Assembly (NCBI RefSeq): GCF_024347535.1
Contig: NZ_AP025497.1
Coordinates: forward strand, 558,001-622,000
Length of the DNA: 64,000 nucleotides
Reading direction: 5' to 3'
DNA from: Vibrio kanaloae
GTDB lineage: Bacteria > Pseudomonadota > Gammaproteobacteria > Enterobacterales > Vibrionaceae
Positions 7,474 through 17,845 of this stretch are shown one piece after another (positions within the stretch are counted from its first letter, which is position 1; the number at the start of each line of letters is the position of its first letter). The translations under genes and the position numbers were made by a program. The notes under the pieces are model-generated. The model was given only the letters and a program-made list of their open reading frames with translations, searched no databases and was not told the origin of the DNA.

Positions 7474-9936
7474 CCACAACTGCCCATAGAAGCTGTGATG
7501 CCAGATCTGCTCGCTGGCGTAGAAACACACACTCAACTTATTCTAAAGGCCGCTCCCGGTGCAGGTAAGTCAACATTTTTCCCCTTGCAACTGGTTAAAA
7601 CCAATGCTGTTCCAGGCAAAATAATCATGCTTGAACCTAGGCGTTTGGCGGCTAGGAATATTGCCACTTACTTGGCGAGCCAACTAGGAGAGAAGGTAGG
7701 GGAGAGCATAGGTTTTAGAGTTCGTGGTGAATCTAAAACCAGCAGTGCAACTCGTTTGGAGATCGTTACCGAAGGGATCATGACAAGAATGATCCAAACC
7801 GACCCTGAATTGAGCGGGGTCGATATGGTGATCTTCGATGAGTTCCACGAGCGCAGCATTCATGCGGATACTGCTCTCGCTTTTAGTTTAGAGATCCAAG
7901 AGGCGTTGCGTGACGATCTAAAAGTGGTGGTGATGTCGGCGACATTAGACCAACAAGCTTTGCAGTCTTTATTGCCCAATGCCAAATACGTTGAATCCCA
8001 AGGTCGTACTTTTCCGGTTGAGTTCCGTTATCAGCCTCTTAATACCAATGAGTACTTAGCCCCTAAAATGGCTAGCGTGATTCGCTCTTTGATGGAGAAG
8101 GAATCCGGTTCGTTGTTGGCATTCTTACCTGGGGTGTCTGCGATTAAGCAGGTGGAGTCTCAACTAGAAAAACTCTCTAACGATATCGATGTGTGTCCTT
8201 TGTACGGTCAACTCAGCTTTCCTCAACAACAGAAAGCGATCGCACCGTCTGATAAAGGGCGTCGAAAAGTGGTGTTGGCCACCAATATAGCGGAAACCTC
8301 TCTGACCATTGAGGGCATTCGGTTAGTGGTGGATTCTGGTCTTGAACGAGTCGCCAAGTTTGATTTGAAAACCGGCATCACCAAGCTTGAGCAAGTGAAA
8401 ATCTCCCAGTCTTCTGCTGAACAGCGAGCAGGCCGTGCTGGGCGAATTGAAGAAGGTTTGTGTGTTCGCTTGTACAGCGAAACGCAGTTAATGCAGCAAC
8501 CCGCTGTACCGGAGCCTGAAATTCTCCATTCGGATCTCTCTTCGCTGGTGGCTGAACTGACGCAATGGGGCGCTGCAAGTGCAGACGAGTTGCAATGGCT
8601 AGACGTTCCGCCACGCGCTTCAATTGAGCAAGCCAAGCAACTGCTGCAAAGGCTTGAGTTATTAGGCAGTAATGGCCAATTTACGGCGCTAGGTAAACAA
8701 GCTCAGCGTTTAGGTCTTGAGCCTCGTATCGCCAGCATGCTGATAAAAGCGCAACAGGGCAGCCAAACTTTGCTGAATGTCGCGATTGTCGCCGCAGCTT
8801 TACTTGAAGAGCCTGAACGCAACGTCACCGATATTCAACATTCGTTGCACCGACTTGAGCAAAGAAAGCACTCGAAAAACAGCGTAGTGATGCAGCGAGC
8901 GAAAAGTCTCGCCAGTAAACTCAATCATCACGTAGATTTGTCACAACTTGATGAATCATTGTTACCATTAGTGCTTTGTTTTGCATTCCCTGACCGAATA
9001 GCTCAGGCGAGAAGCGCGACTGGCAGTGCTTTCCTTCTTGCGAATGGTCACGGCGCTGAAGTTCGTGATGATGATCCATTGGCGAACAATGATTACATCG
9101 TGGTGATTGATTTGATGCGCAGCACAGGACGAGCCAGTCAGGTTTTCTTGGCAACCGCTGTCGATATTGCGCAGTTAGAAGAAGCGTTTCCCAAACTCTT
9201 CGTCTGTTCAGATTATGCGGATTGGGATGAGAAGCGTGGCCGCTTGGTTGCTGAACAGCGAGTGTCTTTGGATAAACTGATTATCAGCACCAAAGCCTTA
9301 CCTGAGCCGAGTGCGAATCAGGCAAGCCAAGCGCTACTCAATTATATCGCTCGGTGTGGTCTTGATCGTTTACATTGGACGCCCGCCGCGAAGCAGCTAG
9401 TTGAACGCGTACGTTGTGCCCAGCTTTGGATGCCGGAGTATGATTGGCCTGCAATGGGTGAGACTAGTCTAATTGCACATCTAGATACCTGGTTGTCGCC
9501 GTATTTGAATGGCATTAAGTCAGCAAAAGGGTTGTCGAATGTGTCAATTGAACAAGCACTGTCGGCGTACCTTGGTTGGCCATTGAATCAAGAAATCGAC
9601 CAATGGCTACCGACGCATTACGTGATGCCTACAGGCAGTAAAAAAGCGATTCGATACCAATATCAATCGGAGCCTGTGATCTCGGTGCGAATGCAAGAAG
9701 TCTTTGGTGAACAAGACTCACCCTTGATAGCGCAAGGTCGTAAAAAAGTCGTGCTTGAGTTACTTTCTCCTGCGCAGCGACCATTGCAAATCACTCAAGA
9801 TTTAGCTGGCTTTTGGGCTGGCGCGTACAAAGAAGTACAAAAAGAGATGAAAGGCCGTTACCCAAAACATCCTTGGCCTGATGATCCTGCTAACCATGTA
9901 GCAACCACTAAAACCAAACGACAGTTGAACCGATGA
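7471..9936 (+). CDS. hrpB: ATP-dependent RNA helicase HrpB
   Basis: A DEAH/RHA-type helicase of about 821 residues (832 if the ATG at 7438 is used). Motifs in order: Walker A APGAGKST, motif II DEFHERS (the usual HrpB variant of DEAH), motif III MSATLD, motif V ATNIAETSLTI and motif VI QRAGRAGR, then the HrpB C-terminal domain ending in a basic tail. The family unwinds RNA in vitro; the cellular role is poorly defined. The start was chosen at TTG 7471 on ribosome-site spacing and family alignment. The stop overlaps the mrcB start by four bases (ATGA), coupling an RNA helicase to a peptidoglycan synthase. Confidence 0.93.
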   Translation: MPQLPIEAVMPDLLAGVETHTQLILKAAPGAGKSTFFPLQLVKTNAVPGKIIMLEPRRLAARNIATYLASQLGEKVGESIGFRVRGESKTSSATRLEIVTEGIMTRMIQTDPELSGVDMVIFDEFHERSIHADTALAFSLEIQEALRDDLKVVVMSATLDQQALQSLLPNAKYVESQGRTFPVEFRYQPLNTNEYLAPKMASVIRSLMEKESGSLLAFLPGVSAIKQVESQLEKLSNDIDVCPLYGQLSFPQQQKAIAPSDKGRRKVVLATNIAETSLTIEGIRLVVDSGLERVAKFDLKTGITKLEQVKISQSSAEQRAGRAGRIEEGLCVRLYSETQLMQQPAVPEPEILHSDLSSLVAELTQWGAASADELQWLDVPPRASIEQAKQLLQRLELLGSNGQFTALGKQAQRLGLEPRIASMLIKAQQGSQTLLNVAIVAAALLEEPERNVTDIQHSLHRLEQRKHSKNSVVMQRAKSLASKLNHHVDLSQLDESLLPLVLCFAFPDRIAQARSATGSAFLLANGHGAEVRDDDPLANNDYIVVIDLMRSTGRASQVFLATAVDIAQLEEAFPKLFVCSDYADWDEKRGRLVAEQRVSLDKLIISTKALPEPSANQASQALLNYIARCGLDRLHWTPAAKQLVERVRCAQLWMPEYDWPAMGETSLIAHLDTWLSPYLNGIKSAKGLSNVSIEQALSAYLGWPLNQEIDQWLPTHYVMPTGSKKAIRYQYQSEPVISVRMQEVFGEQDSPLIAQGRKKVVLELLSPAQRPLQITQDLAGFWAGAYKEVQKEMKGRYPKHPWPDDPANHVATTKTKRQLNR

Positions 9937-12332
9937 TGACCAAAATGTTAACGCCCAAAAAGGCACCACCTAAAAAAGCGCCAGCAAAGAAGTCACCTGC
10001 GACCAAAGCCAAGCCTCGAAAACCGAGAGCTGCCGCGAAGAAGACCAAGCCAAGAGCTAAAAAATCGGGCAACCGAGGTTGGTTGAAAATCTTGTGGGGG
10101 ATTACTTGGAAAGCGGGTTTAGCCTTGGCTGCGCTGTTGTTGTTTGTTGGTATTTACCTAGACTCTGTAGTCAAACAGCGATTTGAAGGCCAACTGTTTG
10201 ATTTGCCAACCGTGGTTTATGCACGTGTGTTGGATCTGTCTCCAGGTACAGCGGTGAATTTAGTCCAGGTAAAGAATGAACTGGATGTACTGAATTACCG
10301 TAAGGTGAACTCTCCTCGTCATCCGGGTGAGTACTCTTCCTCTTCAACCAAGATTGAGATGATTCGTCGTCCGTTTGAGTTTGTCGATGGGCCAGAAGCT
10401 GATCGCCATGTGATGCTGCACTTCAATGGCAACGAATTAACTCGAATCCAGTCGCTAGAGAGGAAAGGTGACATGGGTTACCTGCGTGTAGAGCCGAAAA
10501 TGCTTGGCATGCTTGAGAAGAGTAACGAGGAACAGCGTTTGTTCTTAAAACGTAATCAGTTCCCTGAAGTAATGGTTGATGCACTATTGGTAACCGAAGA
10601 CCGAAACTTCTATCAGCACGATGGAGTGTCCCCGTTAGCGATAGCTCGTGCGATGGTGGTTAACGTTAAAGCGGGGCGAACGGTACAAGGGGGCAGTACG
10701 CTGACTCAACAGTTGGCAAAAAACCTGTTCTTGTCCAGTGAGCGCACATTGTGGCGTAAAGTTCGTGAAGCCTATATTGCTCTGATCTTGGATCATCGTT
10801 ATAGCAAAGACCGAATCTTAGAGGCTTACTTGAACGAGGTTTACTTAGGACAAAATGGCGGTCAAGCCATCCATGGCTTCGGTTTGGCTTCGCGCTTGTA
10901 CTTCGGTCAACCTATTCAAGAGCTTCGTATTGACCAATTAGCGTTGCTTGTCGGAATGGTGAAAGGACCATCGTATTATAACCCCGTTCGTTACCCTGAG
11001 CGTGTTAAAGCTCGTCGTGATTTGGTACTTCGTTTGCTAATGCAACAAGACATACTGACACCGAAACAGTATGAAGAAGCTGCAAGCCGTGATTTGGATA
11101 TCCAAGATAATCCTCGTATTGCGAGCCGTCAGCCAGCGTATTTTCAACAGGTCAACATTGAACTGAAAAAATATGTGGGTGAGCGATTTGAAGTCAAGAA
11201 AGGGATACGAGTTTTTACCTCTCTGGACCCGGTTTCTCAAGACCAATTAGAAAAGTCCATAGCACGTAAGGTGCCTGAGTTATCCAAAACCGGAGGTAAT
11301 CAGCTTGAAGCCGCGGCAATTGCTGTCGATAGGAATACCGGTGAGATCCGTGCGATGGTAGGGGGGAAGCGTACTGGCTACGATGGCTTCAACCGTGCTC
11401 TGAATGCGAGCCGCCCTATTGGTTCACTGGTGAAACCTGCAATTTATCTGACAGCATTGGAACAGCCACAAAAGTACACGCTTGCGACGACTTTGATGGA
11501 TTCTCCACTCAGTTTGAAAGGCAGTAAAGGCAGCGTATGGAGTCCGAGAAACTTCGATCGTAAGTTTCGCGGTGAGGTGCCTTTGTATGTGGCACTTTCG
11601 AAATCTTATAACGTGCCCACGGTTCGGTTGGGGATGCAGCTAGGCATTGATAGTGTCTCAGATACGATTGGAAAGCTGGGTGTCGATAAAAATGAGATAC
11701 GCCCAGTGCCGTCGATGTTTTTGGGTTCATTCTCACTGACTCCGTTCCAAGTCGCGCAGATGTACCAAACCATTACTAACTCTGGGCGTATCGCGCCGTT
11801 ATCGGCACTTCGTTCAGTGGTTGATAATGACGGTGAGGTTTTATATCAATCGATTCCTCGCGTATCGCAAAGTGTTGATCAGCAAGCGGCTTGGCTAACG
11901 ACTTATGCAATGAAGCGAGGGGTGTCGGAAGGCACAGGTCGCTTCTTACAAGGTCAGTTTGCATGGGCAGGTTTGGCCGGTAAAACGGGCACCAGTAACG
12001 ATAGCCGAGACAGTTGGTTTGTTGGGGTTGATGGCCGTGAAGTGACTACTATTTGGCTAGGGCGTGATGACAATAAACCAACAAAGCTAACCGGTTCTAG
12101 TGGTGCGTTACGTGTTTATGCTGATTACTTAAAGCAGAGAACACCTGAACAATTGTTACTGCCGTGGCCAACAGGAGTCGCGACAGCTAGTTTTACCCGA
12201 ACGTCAGATGGTGCCTTAGAGTTAGACTGTGATGGCGCTGTTAAATTGCCGGTGTGGGATGAGAACGGAAATATTAAGAAGGGCTGTGAAAGTCAACCAA
12301 AACAGTGGCTAAAAAAGCTTTTTCAGTGGTAA
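9933..12332 (+). CDS. mrcB: penicillin-binding protein 1B (bifunctional glycosyltransferase/transpeptidase)
   Basis: A 799-residue class A PBP that polymerises and cross-links peptidoglycan at the outer face of the inner membrane. The cytoplasmic N-terminus is a Lys/Pro/Ala-rich tail of about 45 residues, followed by one membrane anchor (WKAGLALAALLLFVGIYL), a UB2H region and the GT51 domain (VTEDRNFYQHDG with the catalytic Glu; QGGSTLTQQLAKNLFL). The transpeptidase has SLVK (SxxK), SYN (SxN) and GKTGTS (KTG). UB2H marks it as the LpoB-type PBP1B rather than PBP1A. It starts inside the hrpB stop. Confidence 0.96.
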   Translation: MMTKMLTPKKAPPKKAPAKKSPATKAKPRKPRAAAKKTKPRAKKSGNRGWLKILWGITWKAGLALAALLLFVGIYLDSVVKQRFEGQLFDLPTVVYARVLDLSPGTAVNLVQVKNELDVLNYRKVNSPRHPGEYSSSSTKIEMIRRPFEFVDGPEADRHVMLHFNGNELTRIQSLERKGDMGYLRVEPKMLGMLEKSNEEQRLFLKRNQFPEVMVDALLVTEDRNFYQHDGVSPLAIARAMVVNVKAGRTVQGGSTLTQQLAKNLFLSSERTLWRKVREAYIALILDHRYSKDRILEAYLNEVYLGQNGGQAIHGFGLASRLYFGQPIQELRIDQLALLVGMVKGPSYYNPVRYPERVKARRDLVLRLLMQQDILTPKQYEEAASRDLDIQDNPRIASRQPAYFQQVNIELKKYVGERFEVKKGIRVFTSLDPVSQDQLEKSIARKVPELSKTGGNQLEAAAIAVDRNTGEIRAMVGGKRTGYDGFNRALNASRPIGSLVKPAIYLTALEQPQKYTLATTLMDSPLSLKGSKGSVWSPRNFDRKFRGEVPLYVALSKSYNVPTVRLGMQLGIDSVSDTIGKLGVDKNEIRPVPSMFLGSFSLTPFQVAQMYQTITNSGRIAPLSALRSVVDNDGEVLYQSIPRVSQSVDQQAAWLTTYAMKRGVSEGTGRFLQGQFAWAGLAGKTGTSNDSRDSWFVGVDGREVTTIWLGRDDNKPTKLTGSSGALRVYADYLKQRTPEQLLLPWPTGVATASFTRTSDGALELDCDGAVKLPVWDENGNIKKGCESQPKQWLKKLFQW

Positions 12333-12370
12333 AGTCGTAACAGAAAAGAATGACAAGGATAGTTTAAAGA

Positions 12371-14704
12371 ATGATTTCTCGTTGGTTAGTGAGTGGCTTG
12401 AGCATCGCCAGTGCTGTGATCAGTTTTCAGCTATTTGCATATACAGCAGTGAAGGTTGATGAGTCTCAGCAGGCTGAACAAGTGGGTCAAAGGCCAACGG
12501 TTGCTGTGGTGCTTGCTGGTGGGGGAGCAAAAGGTGCTGCTCATATTGGGGTGCTTAAAGCCTTAGAAGAGATGCGAATTCCGGTGGATTATATTACCGG
12601 TACTAGCATGGGCTCTTACGTTGGTGGGCTGTATGCGACAGGAATGAGTGCCGACGAGATTGAAAGTTTTATTTATACGGTGGATTGGAATCGTGGTTAC
12701 CGAGATCGTGTTAACCGTAGTGATCGCCGAGTACGTGATAAAGAATATGAAGACCGCTATCAGCTAAACACCGACCTAGGATTAGGTTGGGGAGAAGTCA
12801 AAGCGAGTAAAGGTGTGGTACAAGGTCAGAATATGCTGCGTATTCTACGTGAGACTACGGGTAACTTAGCCCCGATAGACTCTTTTGATCACCTTGCTAT
12901 CCCTTATCGTTCAGTCGCAACGGACATTATTGCTCTTGAAGAAGTGGTCATCGAGCATGGTTATCTTGTTGATGCCATGATGGCCAGTATGTCGGTGCCC
13001 GGAGCGCTTCCGCCTTATGAAGTCGAGGGGCGAATGCTCGTTGATGGCGGCGTGACCAATAATATGCCTGTTGACGTTGCAAGAGCGATGGGCGCTGACA
13101 TCGTTATCGCCGTTGATATTAGTACTAACTATAAAGGTATGGAAGACTACACCAATTTTCTAGCGGCCGCCGATCAACTCTCTAATTACCTTGTTCGCCG
13201 TAGTACTCAAGATCAAGCCGCTACGTTAACGGAGGACGATGTGTTCTTGCGTCCCGATGTTGGACAAATGGAAACGACAGAGTTCGATAAAATGCCGACG
13301 GCTTACCATGCCGGATACGAGGAAGCTAAGCAGTATACCGATCAGCTTTCCAAGTTGTCGCTCTCCTATGCGGACTACCAACACTATATTGATGATAAAC
13401 AGAAGGCTCGTAGACAGCTTAAACACGGTGACAAAACTGTGGTCGACAAAGTGGTTATCAATAACAACACCCATTACTCAGATAAGCTGATTGGAAACCG
13501 TTTAAATCTCGATTCTGGTGAGGTTCTGAAAACCAGTGAAATTGAATCTAAAGTACAAGATCTCTATGCATTAGATAGGTTTGAGTTGGTCACTTATGAA
13601 TTTGAGACTGTTGATGGCGAAGAGCAGCTACAAGTGGATGTTAATGAAAAGTCTTGGGGCCCAAACTACCTCAATTTTCGATTCTTTCTTGAAGATGACT
13701 TCTCTACAGAAAGCCAATACTCGATCGGTATCTCTGCCAACTTTACCGATATTAATCAACATGGTGCTGAGTTGAGAACCAATGTCGAGATGGGGACTGA
13801 TAAGAGAATTGAAGCCGAGCTTTTCTCGCCATTCTTTTCGAGTCAAAAATTGTTCACTTCAGCATCGGTTGTTTATAGCAAAGAGAACCGAAATCTACCG
13901 GCAGATATTGACGATATTGAAGAACCGACACTGGACGTAACGAAAGATTATCTCCCAATGACGTATAGTGAATATATCGGTGAACTGGCATTAGGCTATC
14001 AACCTACCTTGTGGCAAGAACTGAAATTTGGTCTTCGTTATACTGATGGGGATATTGAGGTATCTTCGTTACCTTCACTGGGCAGCGGTGGCTTCAAGCG
14101 TCTTGGTGGATTTATGGGTTACCGACTGGATACTTTGGATAACTTCAGCTTGCCGACCAAGGGTTACTTTGTCGATTTAGAGTACCTTGTCTCTCATGAT
14201 GACTTTGAAAATGACAGTTCGCTTGGGGATTCTGATTTAACATCGAATAGTGATACTGTTTATGAGTTTTCAGCAAACTTCATGGCTGCACAAAGTATTG
14301 AGAAGCATACTTTAGTCGCAAAGCTGGATTTTGGTATGGTCGAAAGCAAAAACTCTGTTTTTCCCATTGATCCGAAAGAGCTTGGTGGATTCCTGAATTT
14401 ATCCGGTATTCCAAGAAACAGCCTAATAGGCCAGAACTTAGCGTACAGCAGCTTAACTTATCGATACAAGTGGTTTGAAAACGACTTTGGTTTGTTTGAG
14501 TCTCCATTCTATATAGGTGCATCGATAGAACATGGTGGAGTATGGTCTAACAATGAGCTGAGCATTGATGAAGCGCCAATGTTCACGGCTGGTTCAGTTT
14601 TTGCTGGAGTAGACTCCCCAATAGGGCCCGTTATTTTGGCTTATGGACGAACTGAAGGTAACTACGACTCGGTCTACTTAATTATTGGAACGTCTTACAA
14701 ATAA
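12371..14704 (+). CDS. patatin-like phospholipase with POTRA and outer-membrane barrel (type Vd / PlpD-like)
   Basis: A 777-residue protein with three parts. An N-terminal secretion signal of about 25 residues precedes a patatin lipase domain (oxyanion loop AGGGAKGAAHIGVL, nucleophile GTSMGS with Ser79, catalytic DGG with Asp225). A POTRA-like segment follows around residues 355-420 (VVDKVVINNNTHYSDKLI onward), then a BamA/TamA-like 16-strand-type barrel to the end. This is the architecture of PlpD (type Vd secretion), in which the lipase is carried to the surface. The C-terminal residue is Lys after TSY rather than the usual aromatic. It lies 38 bases after mrcB with a weak ribosome site. 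Substrate unknown. Confidence 0.88.
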   Translation: MISRWLVSGLSIASAVISFQLFAYTAVKVDESQQAEQVGQRPTVAVVLAGGGAKGAAHIGVLKALEEMRIPVDYITGTSMGSYVGGLYATGMSADEIESFIYTVDWNRGYRDRVNRSDRRVRDKEYEDRYQLNTDLGLGWGEVKASKGVVQGQNMLRILRETTGNLAPIDSFDHLAIPYRSVATDIIALEEVVIEHGYLVDAMMASMSVPGALPPYEVEGRMLVDGGVTNNMPVDVARAMGADIVIAVDISTNYKGMEDYTNFLAAADQLSNYLVRRSTQDQAATLTEDDVFLRPDVGQMETTEFDKMPTAYHAGYEEAKQYTDQLSKLSLSYADYQHYIDDKQKARRQLKHGDKTVVDKVVINNNTHYSDKLIGNRLNLDSGEVLKTSEIESKVQDLYALDRFELVTYEFETVDGEEQLQVDVNEKSWGPNYLNFRFFLEDDFSTESQYSIGISANFTDINQHGAELRTNVEMGTDKRIEAELFSPFFSSQKLFTSASVVYSKENRNLPADIDDIEEPTLDVTKDYLPMTYSEYIGELALGYQPTLWQELKFGLRYTDGDIEVSSLPSLGSGGFKRLGGFMGYRLDTLDNFSLPTKGYFVDLEYLVSHDDFENDSSLGDSDLTSNSDTVYEFSANFMAAQSIEKHTLVAKLDFGMVESKNSVFPIDPKELGGFLNLSGIPRNSLIGQNLAYSSLTYRYKWFENDFGLFESPFYIGASIEHGGVWSNNELSIDEAPMFTAGSVFAGVDSPIGPVILAYGRTEGNYDSVYLIIGTSYK

Positions 14705-14793
14705 ACATGAGTGGGAGATGTGTTTAACTGCGTAAATAGGTAAAAATAGTAAGACTTTCGTCTTAACTTGCTATGTTGGTCAAAATGATAAGA

Positions 14794-14822
14794 TTTTAAT
14801 TTAACGTTAAATTTGCTATTCT
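14794..14822 (+). promoter_or_regulatory. candidate acnB promoter with embedded 16-bp palindrome
   Basis: A perfect palindrome AATTTAACGTTAAATT (14798-14813) is immediately followed by an extended -10 (TG-C-TATTCT, 14814-14822). It would lie between -35 and -10, an operator position. The -35 (TTTTAA, 14794) is weak. The regulator is not identified. Confidence 0.45.
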
Positions 14823-14975
14823 ACCGCCCACAGTTTGGCCTCTATGACGCCGCTCATCAATACAAATTGAATGACAAAAATGGCAATGGAGAGCCAAGTT
14901 TCCAAGGATGTCCACTTCTTTATTTTACTAATAATTATGAAGGTAAGAAGTGAACCGCAATGAGAGGAAAAAGTC

Positions 14976-17564
14976 GTGCTTGAAGCCTACCGTAAACACG
15001 TCGCAGAGCGTGCTGCCGAAGGAGTTGTTCCAAAACCACTAGATGCTGAGCAGGTAGCTGGCCTAGTTGAACTTCTGAAGAATCCACCCCAAGGTGAAGA
15101 AGAAATCATTCTTGACCTACTAGAAAATCGCATTCCACCAGGCGTTGATGAAGCTGCTTATGTAAAAGCTGGCTTCCTCACGGCTATCACAAAAGGCGAA
15201 GTCGCTTCTCCACTAGTAAGTAAAGAAAAAGCGGCTGAGCTGCTTGGAACTATGCAAGGCGGTTACAACATCGAGTCTCTAGTATCTCTACTTGATGATG
15301 CTGAACTTGCTCCAATCGCTGTTAAAGCATTGTCTCATACTCTACTGATGTTTGATGCGTTCTACGACGTAGAAGAGAAAGCGAAAGCTGGCAATGCAGC
15401 TGCACAACAAGTACTTCAATCTTGGGCTGATGCTGAATGGTTTACAGCGAAAGATAAAGTAGCAGAAAAAATCACTGTTAAAGTATTTAAAGTCACTGGT
15501 GAAACGAACACCGATGACCTATCTCCAGCGCCAGATGCATGGTCACGTCCTGATATCCCAGTGCACGCCAAAGCGATGCTGAAGATGGAGCGTGAAGGCA
15601 TTACTCCTGACGAACAGGGTAACGTTGGTCCAATTACTCAAATTGAAGAACTACAAAAAGATGGCATTCCACTGGCTTACGTTGGTGATGTTGTTGGTAC
15701 CGGTTCTTCACGTAAATCTGCGACAAACTCAGTGCTTTGGTTCATGGGTGAAGATATCCCATTTGTACCAAACAAGCGCACTGGTGGTGTTTGTCTAGGT
15801 GGTAAAATTGCTCCAATCTTCTATAACACAATGGAAGATTCAGGCGCACTACCTATTGAACTGAACGTACAAGACATGAACATGGGCGATATTATTGATA
15901 TCTACCCGTACGAAGGTGTTGTTCACAAAAACGGTTCTGTGATTTCAAACTTCGAACTTAGCAAAGTGCTTCTAGATGAAGTTCGTGCTGGTGGTCGTAT
16001 TCCACTGATCATCGGTCGTGGCCTTACAGGTCGAGCTCGTGATTCTCTTGGCTTAGCTGAAACAGATCTGTTTGCTAAACCAATCGACCCTTCTGCTTCT
16101 GACAAAGGTTATACGCTAGCTCAGAAGATGGTAGGTAAAGCATGCGGCGTTGAAGGTGTGCGTGCTGGTCAGTACTGTGAACCTAAAATGACGACAGTCG
16201 GTTCTCAAGATACGACCGGTCCTATGACGCGTGATGAGCTTAAAGACCTTGCATGTCTTGGCTTCTCTGCTGATTTGGTTATGCAGTCTTTCTGTCACAC
16301 ATCTGCATACCCGAAACCAGTTGATGTAAACACTCACCATACGCTACCTGATTTCATCATGAACCGTGCGGGTGTTTCACTTCGCCCGGGTGATGGTGTA
16401 ATCCACTCATGGCTAAACCGTATGTTGCTTCCTGATACTGTTGGTACAGGTGGTGACTCGCATACTCGTTTCCCATTAGGTATTTCATTCCCTGCGGGTT
16501 CTGGCTTGGTCGCATTTGCAGCTGCAACCGGTGTTATGCCGCTTGATATGCCTGAATCTATCTTGGTTCGTTTTAAAGGTGAAATGCAGCCAGGTATCAC
16601 GTTACGTGACCTAGTACATGCGATTCCTCTATACGGTATCAAGCAAGGTCTACTAACAGTAGAGAAAGCCGGTAAGATCAACGAATTTTCTGGTCGTGTA
16701 CTAGAAATTGAAGGCGTTGAGCACCTATCTGTTGAGCAAGCATTCGAACTGTCTGATGCATCTGCAGAGCGTTCAGCTGCAGGTTGTACGGTTAAGCTAT
16801 CTGAAGAGTCTATCTCTGAGTACTTGAACTCGAACATCGTGATGCTTAAGTGGATGATCGCTGAAGGCTACGGTGATGTGCGTACTATTGAGCGTCGTAT
16901 TACGGCAATGGAAGAGTGGCTAGCAAACCCTGAGTTACTGTCTGCTGATTCAGATGCTGAATACGCTCATGTTATTGAAATTGATCTTGCTGACATCGAC
17001 CAACCAATCCTATGTGCACCAAACGATCCAGATGATGCTCGTCTTCTTTCTGACGTTCAAGGTACTGAGATTCAAGAAGTGTTCATCGGTTCTTGTATGA
17101 CGAACATCGGTCACTTCCGTGCAGCAGGTAAGATGCTTGAAGAGTTTAACGGCTCACTAAATACTCGCCTATGGGTGGCTCCGCCAACGAAGATGGATAA
17201 AGACCAGCTGACAGAAGAGGGCTACTACGGCATCTTCGGCCGTGCTGGGGTACGTATCGAAACTCCGGGTTGTTCTCTGTGTATGGGTAACCAAGCTCGT
17301 GTCGCGGACAAGTCGACGGTAATGTCTACGTCTACGCGTAACTTCCCGAACCGTTTGGGTAACGGTGCGAACGTTTACCTAGCGTCTGCTGAGCTGTCAG
17401 CTGTTGGTGCGATTCTTGGCCGAATCCCGACCAAAGAAGAGTACTTAGAGTATGCAGAGAAGGTTAATGCAACGGCTGCAGACACATACCGTTACCTGAA
17501 TTTCCATAAAATGGGTCAGTACACGGAAAAAGCAGACACGGTTATCTTCCAAGAACCAGCTTAG
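14976..17564 (+). CDS. acnB: aconitate hydratase B
   Basis: An 862-residue [4Fe-4S] enzyme of the TCA cycle that isomerises citrate to isocitrate via cis-aconitate and, as apo-protein, can bind mRNA. Domain order is that of AcnB: N-terminal HEAT-like domain, the swivel domain ([20 protein letters not shown]), then the catalytic core with [24 protein letters not shown] and [12 protein letters not shown], giving the three cluster cysteines. Near-identical in length to the E. coli enzyme (865). The GTG start is supported by GAGAGGA eight bases upstream and the family start [12 protein letters not shown]. The leader after the putative promoter is about 145 bases. Confidence 0.98.
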   Translation: MLEAYRKHVAERAAEGVVPKPLDAEQVAGLVELLKNPPQGEEEIILDLLENRIPPGVDEAAYVKAGFLTAITKGEVASPLVSKEKAAELLGTMQGGYNIESLVSLLDDAELAPIAVKALSHTLLMFDAFYDVEEKAKAGNAAAQQVLQSWADAEWFTAKDKVAEKITVKVFKVTGETNTDDLSPAPDAWSRPDIPVHAKAMLKMEREGITPDEQGNVGPITQIEELQKDGIPLAYVGDVVGTGSSRKSATNSVLWFMGEDIPFVPNKRTGGVCLGGKIAPIFYNTMEDSGALPIELNVQDMNMGDIIDIYPYEGVVHKNGSVISNFELSKVLLDEVRAGGRIPLIIGRGLTGRARDSLGLAETDLFAKPIDPSASDKGYTLAQKMVGKACGVEGVRAGQYCEPKMTTVGSQDTTGPMTRDELKDLACLGFSADLVMQSFCHTSAYPKPVDVNTHHTLPDFIMNRAGVSLRPGDGVIHSWLNRMLLPDTVGTGGDSHTRFPLGISFPAGSGLVAFAAATGVMPLDMPESILVRFKGEMQPGITLRDLVHAIPLYGIKQGLLTVEKAGKINEFSGRVLEIEGVEHLSVEQAFELSDASAERSAAGCTVKLSEESISEYLNSNIVMLKWMIAEGYGDVRTIERRITAMEEWLANPELLSADSDAEYAHVIEIDLADIDQPILCAPNDPDDARLLSDVQGTEIQEVFIGSCMTNIGHFRAAGKMLEEFNGSLNTRLWVAPPTKMDKDQLTEEGYYGIFGRAGVRIETPGCSLCMGNQARVADKSTVMSTSTRNFPNRLGNGANVYLASAELSAVGAILGRIPTKEEYLEYAEKVNATAADTYRYLNFHKMGQYTEKADTVIFQEPA

Positions 17565-17690
17565 TTCCTCGTTATATTTGTAGCTGCAGCGTTGTTGACT
17601 GCGTACGTTCACCCTAATCACATAGAGCTTCTATGCTCATAGGGATGAACTTACTTGTCGCCTAGCTGCAACTCCAACTATTTAGAGGAA
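17565..17690. repeat. ERIC-like intergenic palindromic element
   Basis: A 126-bp imperfect palindrome starting right after the acnB stop. The outer ends TTCCTC / GAGGAA and CTGCAG / CTGCAA are inverted, and the core pairs GTTCACCCTA...CATAG with CTATG...TAGGGATGAAC around 17620. Length and core wording (GGGATGAACTTACTTG...GCC...GCTGCAACT) correspond to the ERIC/IRU family, about 127 bp, known in enterobacteria and Vibrio. No other copy was seen in the window. Confidence 0.75.
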
Positions 17691-17704
17691 CCCAAATGAT
17701 AGAG

Positions 17705-17728
17705 CGTCTACTTCGGTAGGCGTTTTTT
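17705..17728 (+). terminator. acnB intrinsic terminator with UUCG tetraloop
   Basis: Stem CGTCTAC (17705-17711) / GTAGGCG (17716-17722, one G-U pair) capped by TTCG and followed by six T. It lies beyond the ERIC-like repeat, so acnB mRNA should carry the repeat in its 3' UTR. Confidence 0.88.
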
Positions 17729-17845
17729 ATGTCCGAATACTGGACGACGAGCGACTCGATCTCTTGATGACTTCGCTATATACTCTCGCCTCATTTTTTA
17801 CTACCTATTGATTGAGCCTTATTTTTATTAGAGCTTTGGAGCCTT

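Noticed and set aside
7840..7851. DEFH instead of DEAH in HrpB as a mutation
   Set aside because: DEFH is the usual motif II of HrpB proteins, not a defect.
14871..14963. 30-codon ORF in the acnB leader
   Set aside because: No ribosome site, low-complexity hydrophobic end, and the acnB GTG has its own strong site overlapping its stop. Probably chance.
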